Assembly: GCF_002878395.1 (NCBI RefSeq)
Contig: NC_061115.1
Span: 90,354,471 to 90,418,470 of the forward strand
Length of the DNA stretch: 64,000 nucleotides
Origin: Capsicum annuum
Taxonomy: Eukaryota > Streptophyta > Magnoliopsida > Solanales > Solanaceae
Direction of reading: 5' to 3'
Shown: one piece after another, positions 1 through 10,974 of the stretch
Layout of the letters: each line of letters begins with the position of its first letter
How positions within the stretch are numbered: position 1 is the first letter of the stretch
Position numbers and translations under genes: made by a program
Notes under the pieces: model-generated
The model's database searches: none
What the model was told of the DNA's origin: nothing
What the model saw: only the letters and a program-made list of their open reading frames with translations

Positions 1-2030
1 AGACAGTTAAGCTAGGATCACTTTAGAACTTTTCTTTAGCTTGTAATGTAGGCTTGGGGTTGGTATGATACGCAAGGATATTTAAAGTGACTAACCCTCC
101 TTGGTACTACACTATTTTTAGGGTCTCACTTATCAACCTTTACCTTATTTCTCCCTTTCTTGATTAAAGCATATTCAAGTTGGGTGCAGTTTTTATTCAT
201 TTTCTTTTTTCACAACTTTTCTTTTGTCATTCTTTTTCTACCATACCCAGCCCTGCATATTTTTTTATTTTCTTATTACCCTTATTCATACTCACTTTAC
301 ATCACGCACCCCTATGATAGCCACCCTCAACTTAGGCTATTTGCCTAAGTCAAAGTGCATAATATCCAAAGAGGACTAGGGCCAAAATAGGTTCATTATG
401 ATACAAATAGGAAAGTGATAGGTATAATAAAAAGAATAGGAAATCAGTCTCAAAATCAGGATCAAGGGATATTATTCACATATGGAAGGTCATTTAGGCT
501 AAAAGGGGACTAATGTCAACAACAACCTATGATCCTTTCCTAATCGCTATCCTACAACCAAGGCAAGACCAACCAAGCAAGTTTTGGATTTAACACCCAA
601 CGAGAAGTAGGTAGTATCTCATACACACATGGCACAAAGGTACAACACAAGCTGCTACCCATCCAGTTCATGCAATTATTTAGTAATGGTTATCATGTCA
701 CTAGTACTAATACCATAACAAGATACACAGTGGTCACACATAAATGTATATCACACAGTTATAAAATAGACCATTGGAGAGGTGTTCAAAAATCATTAAA
801 AATATGTTAACTATCTAAGGTACTTGTTTTCCTCCAGTTAACCACAACACATCACAAAACAAACACAATACGCCTAAACATGCCGGCTCTACTAGGAACA
901 AGACTCCAAGGAAAAGAGGCACGACAACAAAAACCCCAAGAGGACATCAACACCCATAAGTAGCCCTACCCTCAACTTAAAATCATGTAATGTCCCCAAT
1001 GCCTCAAATTAAAACAAGAGAGTTAGAAACATACCTATGGCACCATGGGTGCGAAGATATGATATCAATCACATGATACGAATTCAAATAACAAAATACC
1101 TTGGGTTGCCTCCTAAGCAGCACCTGATTAATGTCGCGGCATGACCCAACTCAGTTTTTTCCTACACCTTAAGGATATGAATTTCACCCCCAACTTAGAG
1201 TCCATTTTCTTGCCTCGATCTTAAGGGATGGTACAAAAATTAAGAAGTCGAGTAATGGATTGAGCGTGGTAAACCACTCGGCCTTAAAGTGAGGTGAGTT
1301 TTTATGTTGCTTATCAAGTGTAAAATAAAGAATGTAGGATTATTATTCCTCATCTTCACACTCTTCTACTATTTTAGATGATTCCACAGACAAGATATCA
1401 TCTAAAAATAACGTGGAAAGATGTTTCGAGCGAGGCCCAACTAATTCTACTTTAAAATTTACACTATCTACTACACACTTACTTTTATTCACCTTCTCAA
1501 TGTCAGTCTCAAGATCAAGATGACAATCGAGTGGTTGCGATTCTTAAGTTTTCTCCTCAAATTGGCTAATGCCCTCCTCATATTATTCTTTGTTTAGCCA
1601 TTGTAAACATGGTGGGAGTGGTAACTCCTCTAGCTCTGCCCACAGCTATTCTTGATTCTCTAAAATTCATTTCATCAATTTGTTTGCTTGAATTATGACA
1701 ACACACATATCTTCAGTATGATCACTTTGACCACAAGCCAAACACCAAGTTACAGTAAGTAGGACAGTATCCGCATCATATTGTGAAGGTCCAGTCCATG
1801 CACTTCTAGGTAAATGTGGACAACAAGACTCAAAATATTGTCCCCCACAATAATAGCAAGAATCATCACAAGAATTGTCATCACTTAAAAAACCATCTAT
1901 CCAGGCTGACATCTCAAGAAAGGTGTGATAAAAATAAAAGAAAATAAAAAATAAACTAAACAAATATTTTCAAGTTTGAAATCAAGAAAGTAGACTAAAA
2001 TTTCAAACCAACTCAATACGTTAAATTGTT
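1..2030 (-). mobile_element. Element A internal region: Athila/Tat-like Ty3/gypsy, non-autonomous
   Basis: Read on the minus strand, the stretch runs from a primer binding site near 2047 through a short ORF (1912 to about 1140) into a long 3' untranslated region that leaves the window at position 1. The 3' part (1-360) matches the 3' region of element F near 35940-36330: both carry 'ctcaactta' and 'tgcctaagtcaaagtgcat' at the same spacing, followed by 'ggactagggccaaaatagg'. The tail around 1085-1140 holds the GGTTGCCTCC motif and 'atgtcgcggca', which also occur in F at 39995-40035. No reverse transcriptase or integrase is visible, so this looks like a derivative relying on other elements. The 3' LTR lies outside the window. 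Lineage assignment rests on the tRNA-Asp primer site and these motifs. Confidence 0.7.
1140..1963 (-). pseudogene. Small zinc-knuckle ORF of element A
   Basis: A 98-codon minus-strand ORF (1963-1667) is open. The likely start is the internal Met at 1912 (MSAWIDGF...), because the upstream part is only Phe/Tyr-rich leader. It contains a canonical CCHC knuckle, CLACGQSDHTEDMC (residues 74-87 of the open frame, C-x2-C-x4-H-x4-C), and an earlier degenerate one, CYYCGGQYFESCC, with Phe where His is expected. The same reading continues past a stop with Glu-rich segments (ELEELPLPP; VEECEDEE) to about 1140. Retroviral-type knuckles bind nucleic acid, so a Gag- or nucleocapsid-like packaging role is plausible. 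No Gag core domain is recognisable. It lies directly 3' of the primer site, where gag is expected. Confidence 0.5.
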
Positions 2031-2047
2031 CCCCGGCAACGGTGCTA
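2031..2047 (-). promoter_or_regulatory. Primer binding site, tRNA-Asp type (element A)
   Basis: The minus strand reads TAGCACCGTTGCCGGGG, complementary to the 3' end of tRNA-Asp (TGGCGCCGTTGCCGGGG expected) with two transition differences. It lies four bases inside the LTR edge at 2052. Athila/Tat lineages commonly use tRNA-Asp. This fixes the element's orientation as minus. Confidence 0.8.
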
Positions 2048-2051
2048 TTTT

Positions 2052-3449
2052 TGATAACGCTCAAACTACACCTCTCTAATGAGAATGTAAGTGATCGTTG
2101 ACAATATATAACCCAACTAGGTTGGGGTAGAATATCACAGAGAATATAGTGTAAACTTAAGTTGTTTGCGATTTAATCAACTGATAGTTAGATGTTTCCT
2201 AAAATTCGAGTTTTGGAGATTAGCCAATAATTGTTGGTCACTTTAGTTTTAGTGTTTGTAATCAAGAGTTTATGGTAAAACAGAATTGTGTTCACTATGG
2301 GTTGACAGATGCTAATAGTGATTCAAGATTCTCACAGTAGGTAGGACAATAAATTATCTGTATCTAAGTTATGCCTAAATGTCTCTCGACCTACTTAAGC
2401 ATTTAATTACCTAATCCTCTCAGACTTAGGGAATTTATATTTATGAACCAAACTTCACCTCAGGTTAATCAACCTCGTTACAACGTCAATTATTAAATGG
2501 AAGTTTAGTGTTTCCAAGTCCTTATCAATAATTCACTTCCTACTATATTTGATTTCTTATCTCAAGCAAATTAAAGCAGCTGTTATCTATCATTTGCAAC
2601 AAATAGACAATAATTAAAACCTCAGAATTATCTAGGAGTCCTATTACCTTTAGAATCTTAAACACTTAGTATCTTACCAAGACCTAACCCATAGATCCCA
2701 TAATTCGGGTTAAAGATATTTAGCCACTCATAATGTAATAATCGAAACAACTAGATGTATTCATAATTTGAAAGATGAACTTCCCATAAAATAAATAGTA
2801 ACTAGTGATTCTCAGATTAGATTACAATAGAAATTCCAAAATATTGATGAAAATCTCTTCAAAGTTAATTGTATTTCAAGCCAAGAAACTAGAGAGAAAA
2901 GTAACAATATACGTATGTCCCAAAACAGGTTCCCTTTTTCTTAGAAAACCTAAAAATATGCTTTAAATAGTTCATCCTAATTATGGAAACAAAAGCACAG
3001 AGTTCATAAATTTCTCGGATTAGATGACGATATTCGTGACACTTTATCAGCAGTCTGACGACTTACCACAAATGTCATCAGCTCCTTCTTTAATTTTAGC
3101 ACTTCCTGCTTAAGGTTGACAATGAAACCTGATCACTTGTCAACTCTTTGATGACTTATCAAGAAATATCATCACAACTTTTAGCTGAGGTCCATTCTCT
3201 GTCTAAGGCTGATGGTATCTCTGATAACTTATCACATGGGTTATAGTTGGTGCTTTCATAACCTGACAAATTGGGCCATGACAAGAATCTTTTTTTAGCT
3301 GGTTACTCCAGATGGTTTATAAAGGGATTTCCTCTATTGCTTCTTCTATGTCCAGATTTACTCAAAATAAAGTCAAGTTTTAATGGTTCGATTCTTATGA
3401 GAGGATTTTTTAGGAGTTGAAGACTCGAGTCATATCCGCTCTAGTTTTG
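2052..3449 (-). repeat. 5' LTR of element A
   Basis: The plus-strand edge TGATAACGCTCAA is the reverse complement of the TTGAGCGTTATCA end of solo LTR L (54112), so both are the 3' edge of related LTRs. A TATA-like CTATTTAAAG lies on the minus strand at 2961-2970. Palindromic TGACGAC/TGATA...TATCA units lie upstream of it (3023-3230). The far edge is uncertain: the next recognisable boundary is the gypsy LTR starting at 3450, so A's LTR may be cut there. Confidence 0.6.
3023..3230. repeat. Palindromic TGACG/TGATA-TATCA unit block in the LTR of A
   Basis: At least three short near-palindromic units occur: one from 3023 ending in 'gtcatca' near 3080, TGATGACTTATCA near 3149, and TGATAACTTATCA near 3221. 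On the minus strand they lie about 60-270 bases upstream of the TATA-like box. Similar blocks are present in elements E and F. Confidence 0.65.
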
Positions 3450-4280
3450 TGTAAGACCCCGTATAATTTCAAAAAATTTATTTTTCACCTTTCCATGTGT
3501 GTAATGTCAATTTTTGACTTAAACTATGTTAAACAATATTAAAAGGGTGTTTTGGAAAAGTTTTTTAATTTGTGAAAGGGGTTCAGGACTATTTTAGAAC
3601 TCTGAGGCAGTAAACCTCCATGATAATGGCGTGCCATGCCACTTAGCCTCTGCTATAAGGGCGTGGCGTAGAGGCAATGCTCCTCGATAGTGATGTGCCA
3701 TGTCTCTATGTATTTTTCACCAAGTTTTTATTTTTTCACTTGGGGTGAGGGGATTTTGGTCCTTTTAACCCTTGCACAACTTTTAAACATAAAATAAACT
3801 CATTTTCTTTAGTTTTGAAAGATCTAAGTCCATTTTTTCCTCATTAACTCCTAACCAAAGAAAACTCAATTGTTTTATAGAGAATTCATTATTCAAGATC
3901 CAAACTTCAAATTCCTTTCAACTTTTTGTATATTTCAGGCATATATCTTTTTCCTTAACTTGAATTTTACATTATGGCATATGTTTAATCATTATTTATG
4001 TGATTTTAATTCTTGGGTTTGAAATTAGGTTGAGGACTTTTGATAGTTATTACTTGAATGGTATTTCCCATGATTTAAATGTGTTGTTTAAACTTTAATT
4101 ATCGGGTTTTGGGACTGAATGGGTGCATTGTTATGAGGATTGGAATGGGGAATATGATTTTCCCCAAATTAATGGATTTTTTCTTAATAATGTATTTAAC
4201 CTCAATCCACCTTTATGAGTTTGGTTTTGAATATGAAATGTGCATGATTTAACTTACTTTTGGAAAATTACATTTTAGTA
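3450..4280 (+). repeat. Partial 5' LTR of gypsy element B (chromovirus)
   Basis: It starts TGTAAGACCCC and aligns base by base, with scattered differences, to the start of the LTR at 7943 (up to about 8777). Shared strings include 'ttaaaagggtgttttgg', 'ggggtgagggg' and 'tatggcatat'. After 4280 the similarity ends abruptly and gag-like coding begins, so roughly the last 2 kb of this LTR and the primer site are deleted. Confidence 0.8.
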
Positions 4281-4317
4281 TAATCATGTTGGTTCTACTG
4301 TTAGTTCATCTGAGGTT

Positions 4318-4960
4318 ACTTGGGTTGGTAAGTTTATGATGTTTAATCCCCCAATCTTTATAGTCTCTAAGGTTGAGAAGGATTCTCTTGGATTTATTGA
4401 CGAAATGGAGAATATTTTTAGGGTTATTCATGCAATTGATTTGGAGGGTGTGGAGTTTACTACCTATTAGTTGAAAGATATGGCTTACTAGCGGTATGCA
4501 TAGTGGGAAGCGATGAGGGGTGATAATGCCGAGTTGGTGGTGTAGGAATAGTTTTTAGGTGGTTTTCTTTGTCACTTCTTTCATCAGGAGTTGAGAGAGG
4601 CTAAGACTGAAGAGTTTGTAAGCTTGAAATAGGGTAAGACAAGTGTTAATAAGTATGCTTTGAAGTTCCAGTAGTTGTCTCTGTTGTGCTCTAGAGTTAG
4701 TGTTTAATATGAGATCTAGAATGAAGAAGTTTGCTTCTAGTTTGTCCCGTGATTTGATATTGGAGTCTAAGTCTGCTATGTTAATAATGATATGGATATC
4801 TCCAGGCTGGTAAGGTTTATATGCAGTAGGTAGAGAATGAGAAAAAGAAGTAGGTAGAGATAGGAGAAAGATAAAATGAGAAATCTAGATATTTAGAGCA
4901 AGGTGCTAGTTAACAGAACAGTGGGAAAAATGGTAGTCAGTGGTCCAAGAAGAAGAATTT
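4318..4960 (+). pseudogene. gag: Gag relic of element B
   Basis: The frame carries the expected chromovirus Gag order: a KFMMFNPP-like entry, a helical core with KVEKDSLGFIDEMENIF, then REAKTEEFVSLK and KYALKFQ. These align by eye with the better preserved Gag of element C (11341-11900). Many TAG stops have replaced Trp or Gln codons, consistent with deamination of methylated cytosines. No zinc knuckle is recognisable. A clear pseudogene. Confidence 0.7.
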
Positions 4961-5339
4961 GGGAAATTGATATTCGATAGCTAGTTCTCCCTATCCTAGG
5001 CCTTCTATTGATCATCGTTTTTAGGCTAGCAGGGGTCCCAGAGCACATGGTGTCCAATCTCTCTTATCTATTTTATGGATAGCTTCACCATAGATATTGT
5101 GAGGAAAAGAGGAATTTGTGTTTCAATTATGATCAACCTAGTTATCTGCAGTGAAATTATCCTATAGCTAATGTTGTTATTGTAGCTAATAAGGTTTTTA
5201 TCGCTACTTCTTCAGTTCCTATACCTAAGGGCGCCACTTTAGCTACCAACACTGGTCGAAATCATCTCTATGCACATGCTACTTATCAGGAATCTACGGC
5301 ATCACCAGACGTTGTCACTGGTATATTACAGCTCTTTTC

Positions 5340-5755
5340 TGATGATGATTATTGTTTGCTTGATCCAGGTTCTACCCTATCTTATATGACTGTACACTTT
5401 GGTTTTGGCCCTGAAAATATTATCGACCCCTTTATTATTTCTACTATAATGGGTGATTATATTATTGCTAAAACACTCAATGGGTTATGTTGTGTGCATA
5501 TTTCATAGGGAGATATTAGTTGATTTGATATAACTTGATATGGAGGATTTGGATGTAATCTTAGGGATGGATTTGCTTCAGTCGTTCTATGCTTCTCTTG
5601 ATTGTAGGACCCAAAAGTCCAGTTTCTATTTTCCTAATGAACCGGTGATTGAAAGGAAGGAAAGTTCCTTAATTCCTAAAGAGAAGTTTATTTCTTATCT
5701 TAGAGATCAGAAATTAATTTCCCAAGGGTATCTATCTCATCTGGTTTGGGTTTAG
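5340..5755 (+). pseudogene. pol: Aspartic protease relic of element B
   Basis: LLDPGSTLSYM near 5355 matches the protease motif of element C (LLDPGSTLSYV at 12411). Both have Pro where retropepsins usually have Ser or Thr in the D-S/T-G triad, so this may be ancestral to this family rather than decay. A 71-codon open stretch (5540-5755) covers the C-terminal part up to the linker before reverse transcriptase. Frameshifts separate the two parts. Confidence 0.7.
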
Positions 5756-5779
5756 GATTCTAATTTTGAAAGTCCTTCT

Positions 5780-6540
5780 TTGCAATTTGTCCCTGTGGTT
5801 AATGAATTCTCTGAAGTTTTTCCTAATGATCTTCTTGGAATTCCTTCTGATAAGGAGATAGATTTTGGGATTGATCTTCTAATAGATACCCATCCTATTT
5901 CCATTCCTTCTTTTAGGATGGCTCCAACTGAACTAAAGGAACTGAAAGAGAAGTTAAAGGATCTTTTTAATAATGGTTTCATCTATCCTAGTGTTTCTCT
6001 ATGGAGTGCTTCTTTACTTTTTATGTGAAAGAAAGATGGGTCTCTTCAGATGTGTATAGACTATCGTTAGTTAAATAAGGTTACAATGAAAAATAAGTAT
6101 CCTCTTTATAGGATTGATGATCTTTTTGACCAACTTCAGGATGCTAGGTATTTCTTTAAGATTTATCTTCGTTCGGGTTACCATTAGCTGAAAATTAGGG
6201 AGGTTGATATTTGTAAGACTACTTTCTGAACCTAGTATGGGCATTATAAGATTTTGGTTACATCATTTGGGTTAACTAATGCTCTAGCTGCTTTCATGAA
6301 TCTTATGAATCGGGTATTCAGATAGTTTCTAGATTTGGTTGTTAAAGTCTTCATTAATGAAAACTCTAAGAGTAAGGAGGATCATACAAATCACCTCTAA
6401 ATTATGTTGCAACCTTTTAAGGACTAGAGACTGTATGAGAAATTTTCTAAGTATGGATTTTAGTTAAGTGTTGTGACTTTTCTTGGACATATTATTTCTA
6501 GTAAGGGGATTAAGGTGGATCCATATGAAGTTGAGAAAGT
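5780..6540 (+). pseudogene. pol: Reverse transcriptase relic of element B, catalytic DD lost
   Basis: The start is open (5780-6028): [29 protein letters not shown] and FRMAP, the usual entry into Ty3/gypsy reverse transcriptase. It continues through KKDGS, CIDYR and SFGLTNA. At the active site, where element C reads [13 protein letters not shown] reads VFINENSKS, so both catalytic Asp residues are gone, apparently through a small in-frame deletion plus substitution. Later motifs FLGHIIS and KWPRP are kept. It cannot be active. Confidence 0.85.
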
Positions 6541-6985
6541 TAGGAAATGGCCTAGACCTATGACTCAAACTGACATTAGAGGCTTCTTGGGCTTGGCAGG
6601 TATCCTAAGAGGTTTATGAAGAGTTTCTCTTCTATTGGTGGTCCACTGATAAGGTTGACTAAGAAAAAGTTAAGTTAGATGCTTGTGAGAGTAGTTTTGA
6701 GAAGTTGAAGGATAAGTTGACTTTTGCACTAGTTTTGAACCTGCTCAAGGGTACTGATGGGTTTGTTGTGTATTGTGATGCATCCCGTATAGGAGCATGT
6801 TGTGTTTTAATGCAGCATGGTAAGGTTGTGGCCCATGCTCCCAGGCAGCTTAAGGTTCATGAGAGAAATTACTTAACTCACGATATATAGTTGGTGGCTA
6901 TTGTCTTTGCTTTGAAAATCTAGCGCCATTATCTGTATGTGTGCATGTCGATATTTAGTCAGACTATAAAAGCTTTTAGAATGTG
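6541..6985 (+). pseudogene. pol: RNase H relic of element B
   Basis: Recognisable segments are DIRGFLGLAG (connection domain), FVVYCDAS with the first catalytic Asp near 6775, [18 protein letters not shown], then VFALKI. A 61-codon piece (6705-6890) is open. After about 6985 the reading jumps to integrase core sequence, so the RNase H C-terminus and the integrase zinc-binding N-terminus are deleted compared with C. Confidence 0.75.
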
Positions 6986-7009
6986 TTTATTCAAAAGAAA
7001 TTGGGCACT

Positions 7010-7510
7010 CAAGTGAACCTTATCACCGTTTTTTACCCTCAAATAGATGGACAACTGAAGCATACTATTCAAATTTTTTAGGATACGCTAAGGGACTATG
7101 TGATTGATTATAAGGGTAGTTGGGTCGACCATTTACCACTTATTTAGTTTTCTTACAATAATAGATACTATTCTAGCATCCAAATAGCTCATTTTGAGGC
7201 TCTTTATGGTGGGAGGTGCCTGTTGGATGGTTTGAGGTGGGTGAGACTAGGTTGTTTAGTGCTGACTTAGTTCACTAAGCCATGGAGAAGGTTAAAGTGA
7301 TTAGAGAAAGACTTAAGACTACTTAAAGTCACCAAATGTCTTATGCATATGTGAGGTAAAGAAAGTTGGAGTTTGAGGTTGGTGATTAGGTATTCTTCAA
7401 GGTTTATCCTATGAAACGAGTCATGAGATTTGGGAAGAAGGGGAAGCTCAGTCCTCATTATGTTGGTCCATATCAAATTATATGGAGAATTAGAGATGTT
7501 TTTATGAGTT
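7010..7510 (+). pseudogene. pol: Integrase core and C-terminal relic of element B
   Basis: Segments TLRDYVIDYKGSWVDHLPLI, FSYNNRY and FEALYGGRC match the end of the Ty3/gypsy integrase core. The region that normally follows (capsule of basic residues, then GKLSPHYVGPY) is partly readable near 7440-7480. Stops are frequent. The first two catalytic Asp residues fall in the deleted part. Confidence 0.7.
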
Positions 7511-7514
7511 AGAT

Positions 7515-7814
7515 TTGTCAACAAATTTGACTTCTATTCATCCCATTTTTGATTTGTCTATGCTGAAAAAGTGTGTGGTTGACCCTTCTTTGATAGTGCC
7601 TGTTGAGAGTATTAGTGTTTCAGATTCCCTGTCTAATGAGAAAGTTCCAATTGAGATATTGGACAGGCAGGTTCGTAGATTGAGGACAAATGATGTAGCT
7701 TTGGTAAAGTTTCTTTTGAGAAACCAAAAGGTGGAAGAAGCTACATGGAAAGATGAGGAGGATATGAGAGCCAAGTACTCGTTCTTGTTTCCCACGTTAG
7801 ATGAAAATGCTTAA
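7515..7814 (+). pseudogene. pol: Integrase C-terminus and chromodomain, element B
   Basis: This 99-codon open stretch ends the polyprotein. It has FDLSMLKKCVVDPS, then VPIEILDRQVRRLRTNDVA, VKFLLRNQKVEEATWKDE and a short tail. That is the layout of the chromodomain-bearing C-terminus of Tekay/Del chromoviruses, where the domain steers integration to heterochromatin. The open frame has survived better than the rest of pol. It is followed by about 115 noncoding bases and the polypurine tract. Confidence 0.8.
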
Positions 7815-7930
7815 GGTATAATTTCCATTTGCCCTCTTATTGCATTCTAAATTTGTCCTTGGATTCTACCATATTAATTTTGTTATCGTGCTAAAAATAT
7901 CCTAACTCCCTATTTGGGGATGAATGATCC

Positions 7931-7942
7931 AAAGAGGGGTAA
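7931..7942 (+). promoter_or_regulatory. Polypurine tract of element B
   Basis: AAAGAGGGGTAA lies immediately before the LTR edge at 7943 and is the expected primer for plus-strand synthesis. It shows that the LTR at 7943 is B's 3' LTR. Confidence 0.8.
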
Positions 7943-10825
7943 TATTAGACCCCATAAAATTTCAACAAATCTATTTTTGACCCTTCCGAATGTGTAATGC
8001 CAATTTAACTTTAATGATGTTAAGGAATGTTAAAAGGGTGTTTTGGGGAAGTTTTGAATTTTCTAAAAGGGGTTTGGGACTATTTTGAAACTCTGAGGCA
8101 GTAAGCCTACATAAAAGTGGTGTGCCACTCCATGTAGACTTCGTGATAAGGGTGTGGCATGAGGCTAAGCTCTGCGATAATGACGTACCACACCGCTATG
8201 TATTTTCACTCAGTTTTTATTTTTTTTCACTTGGGGTGAAGGGCTTTTGCTCCTTTACCCTTTGTATGACTTTAAACATAAAATAAACCCCTTTCCTGTA
8301 GTTTTAAAAAAATCAAAGTCCATTCTTTTTTTCTTTAATCCCAACCCAAGAAACCTCAAGTGTTTTATAGAGAATTTATCATTCAAGCTCCAAACTTTGA
8401 ATTCTCTTTAATTTTTGTACATTTCAGGCATGTATCTTTTTCCCTAACTTGAATTTTATATTATGGCATATATTTAATCATTATTCATGTGATTTTAATT
8501 CATGAATTTGAAATTGGGTTGAGGAATTTTGATGGTTATTACTTGAATTAAATTTCCCATGGTTTAAATGTGTTGTTTATATATTAATTAACGGGTTTTG
8601 AGACTAAATGGGTGCATTGTTATGAGTATTGGAATGGGGAACATAGGTTTCCCCAAATGGATGGATTTTTGGTTTAATACTGGCATTAACCTCAACCCAC
8701 CTTTATGACTTTGGTTTTGAATATGGAATTTGCATGATTTAACTTACTTTTGGAATATTGCATTTCATTAAAGGTTAATGGATGATAAAAATAGTTTTGA
8801 AATGCCCTTGGTGGCAATGGTTTAGATTTTAAATGGAACTTGATAGTCTAATGGTTATATGGAATGGTTTGGTATGGTTGAATTAACTTGCAAGAATATT
8901 AGTATGACGATACCATGTTGGAAAATGCCTTAATAAAGTCTCCTTGGCTAAAGGTTGGTCTTATGCATAAATTATTTTAATTTGGGCATAAAGGGAATTG
9001 TGTAGCTCACCATGAAGGTGTAGTCCGAGGGAACTGACATTGATGGTTCAGACCCACATAGCCCGTGGGTCCATTTAGGATGGAGTGAGATACATAGTTC
9101 AGGCTAATTGAGCATATTACTCATACATTCACAACTCTCTCTAGGGTTCCATATTGATAATCCAAATAAATCAAGATTCAACCGTGGGGTTTCAAAAAAA
9201 ATTAGAGATTTGGAATCCCCAAGCCATGGGCATCAAGAAGCATCCTTTAAATTTCTAAATAGAGGTACGTGGGGTTTATCCTAACAAAACTACATGGTCT
9301 TTAAAACCATTAGAGCATGATTTTTAGATTTTTATGCATGAATTTCATAGAGGTTTTGGAATCTATGTTGTAAATTACGTACTCCAAATGTTTTAATGTT
9401 ACTATTGTTTTGAATTGTGGTCCTATCCCCTAAATTGATTTACATTTATATGTATAAGTATGGAATTTGAGATTTAAAATCATTGAGAGCATAAATTATG
9501 AACTCCCTCTCGTGAATTGAATTAAAGATTATGATTTTGTGATTTGAAAGATGTTTTCCTAATATTATAGCATTTGAGAATGATTTTAAATTTTTGAGAG
9601 GGTGTTTCTTGATATAAATATGTTCTCGTGTTTAATAGAAAGAATTGCATGTGAATTGAGAACTTTGACATGACCACCCTATGCTACTGAAATGCTTGAC
9701 AAAGATGAGTTCCTTGCATGTGTTTACAAGAAGTTTGAGAAAGAGTTTCTTTGAATTGAATTATTGAAATAGTGGTCCCAAAACTTGTGTTTGAAAATAG
9801 AGATTTACGATAGACTAATAATGGCTCAGAGATGTGACTTGCAAGTAAATGGTATGACGATACCATATGTATTTATGCCATAATAGAGTATATTTTCAGT
9901 TTATGTTTTCAAAGTATGTTTTCAGAGCATGTTTTCAGAGTATGTTTTCAGAGACTGCATGTTTTGATAGATTTTCAAAAAGGGGCTTAAAGAGGGTTAG
10001 GTCGTTACCCGAAGAAGGCGCGAGTTCAAGCAACTCTTAGCCTGAAACCATATTTTCCAATACAGGTAGATTATTATTGTACACTGGCGATGACCGTGTG
10101 GCATAGTAGATTCAGAGACTCGGACCCTTACGGCACACTTGGGTTGGGGGCTTCGCTGCTGAGTTATTGGTAGTTTCCATATAGCCCATGGAATTTTCTA
10201 GAGCTGTAGGGTATACCACCTAGCGCTGAAGTAACACAGATTTCTCAAAATTGAGATGGTTTTTACCGAGTCTTTAAAATGCCCATGTGAATTCTTACTA
10301 TATGATATGCTTATGAACTATTTTAAATTGCTCTTATATATGTTGATTTATAAATGATTATTTTGGATATGCTCTGCATACCAGTACATCTGTATTGACT
10401 ACCCTCCCCCTATCTCTCTAGTTCTGAGACTCAGTCTAGGGGTCCAAATTAGTAGTAGATAATTCAGACATCTGATCAAATTGTGCAGTAGTGATCCTTC
10501 TCTATTCCAGAAAGCCTGTCTTTTCAAATTATGTCACTTAATTAAGTTTTGGTCTACAGGGAGCCTTATCTCAGTTTCAGATAGTTGTCAGATTTTCATA
10601 TAGTAGAGATTTCGTAGAATGAGTCAGATGTTATTTAGATGTAGTTGATTTGCATTTCTATACTTATGTTGAATTCAGAATTGACCATGCTTTCGTAGAA
10701 GATTATGTTTACGCATGTTATTTTTTATATGAAAGTTATGCATGATTACCAGATAGAGAAGGGCGTTCTGGGCCTTCATGGTTCGAGATGTTCGTTACGG
10801 CCATTTCTTAGTTTGGGTCGTGACA
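7943..10825 (+). repeat. Long chromovirus LTR shared by elements B and C
   Basis: It starts TATTAGACCCC (ancestral TG changed to TA) and ends CGTGACA at 10825, about 2.9 kb, a length usual for Tekay/Del-type LTRs. It has B's polypurine tract on its left and a tRNA-Met primer site on its right at 10830. It is therefore both B's 3' LTR and C's 5' LTR. It contains a four-copy 13-bp repeat at 9902-9953. Confidence 0.85.
9902..9953 (+). repeat. 13-bp tandem repeat, 4 copies
   Basis: Four units of TATGTTTTCAGAG (first TATGTTTTCAAAG, third starting with C) run without a break inside the LTR. Confidence 0.9.
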
Positions 10826-10829
10826 AACA

Positions 10830-10841
10830 TGGTATCAAAGC
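10830..10841 (+). promoter_or_regulatory. Primer binding site, initiator tRNA-Met (element C)
   Basis: TGGTATCAAAGC differs by one base from the usual TGGTATCAGAGC. It lies four bases past the LTR end, as expected for a 5' LTR. Confidence 0.85.
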
Positions 10842-10974
10842 ATGATTCATGGTCCCAGGGTATCTGCGAAATCACGTCGGGCAGAGTCTTGTTTATGGGT
10901 GTGTAGCGTGCCATACTTATAAGCAGGAGGCTACTAGAAATTTAAGAATGTTCCTCTTCTTTGTGATTTAGTTC

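Noticed and set aside
160..348. 62-codon plus-strand ORF rich in Phe, Tyr and Leu
   Set aside because: Lies in the pyrimidine-rich 3' region of element A; no motif, and the equivalent stretch in F gives different ORFs.
9000..9110. Possible tRNA-like hairpin around 'gacccacatagcccgtgggtc'
   Set aside because: A single 7-bp stem inside the LTR; no cloverleaf arms, anticodon stem or T-loop.
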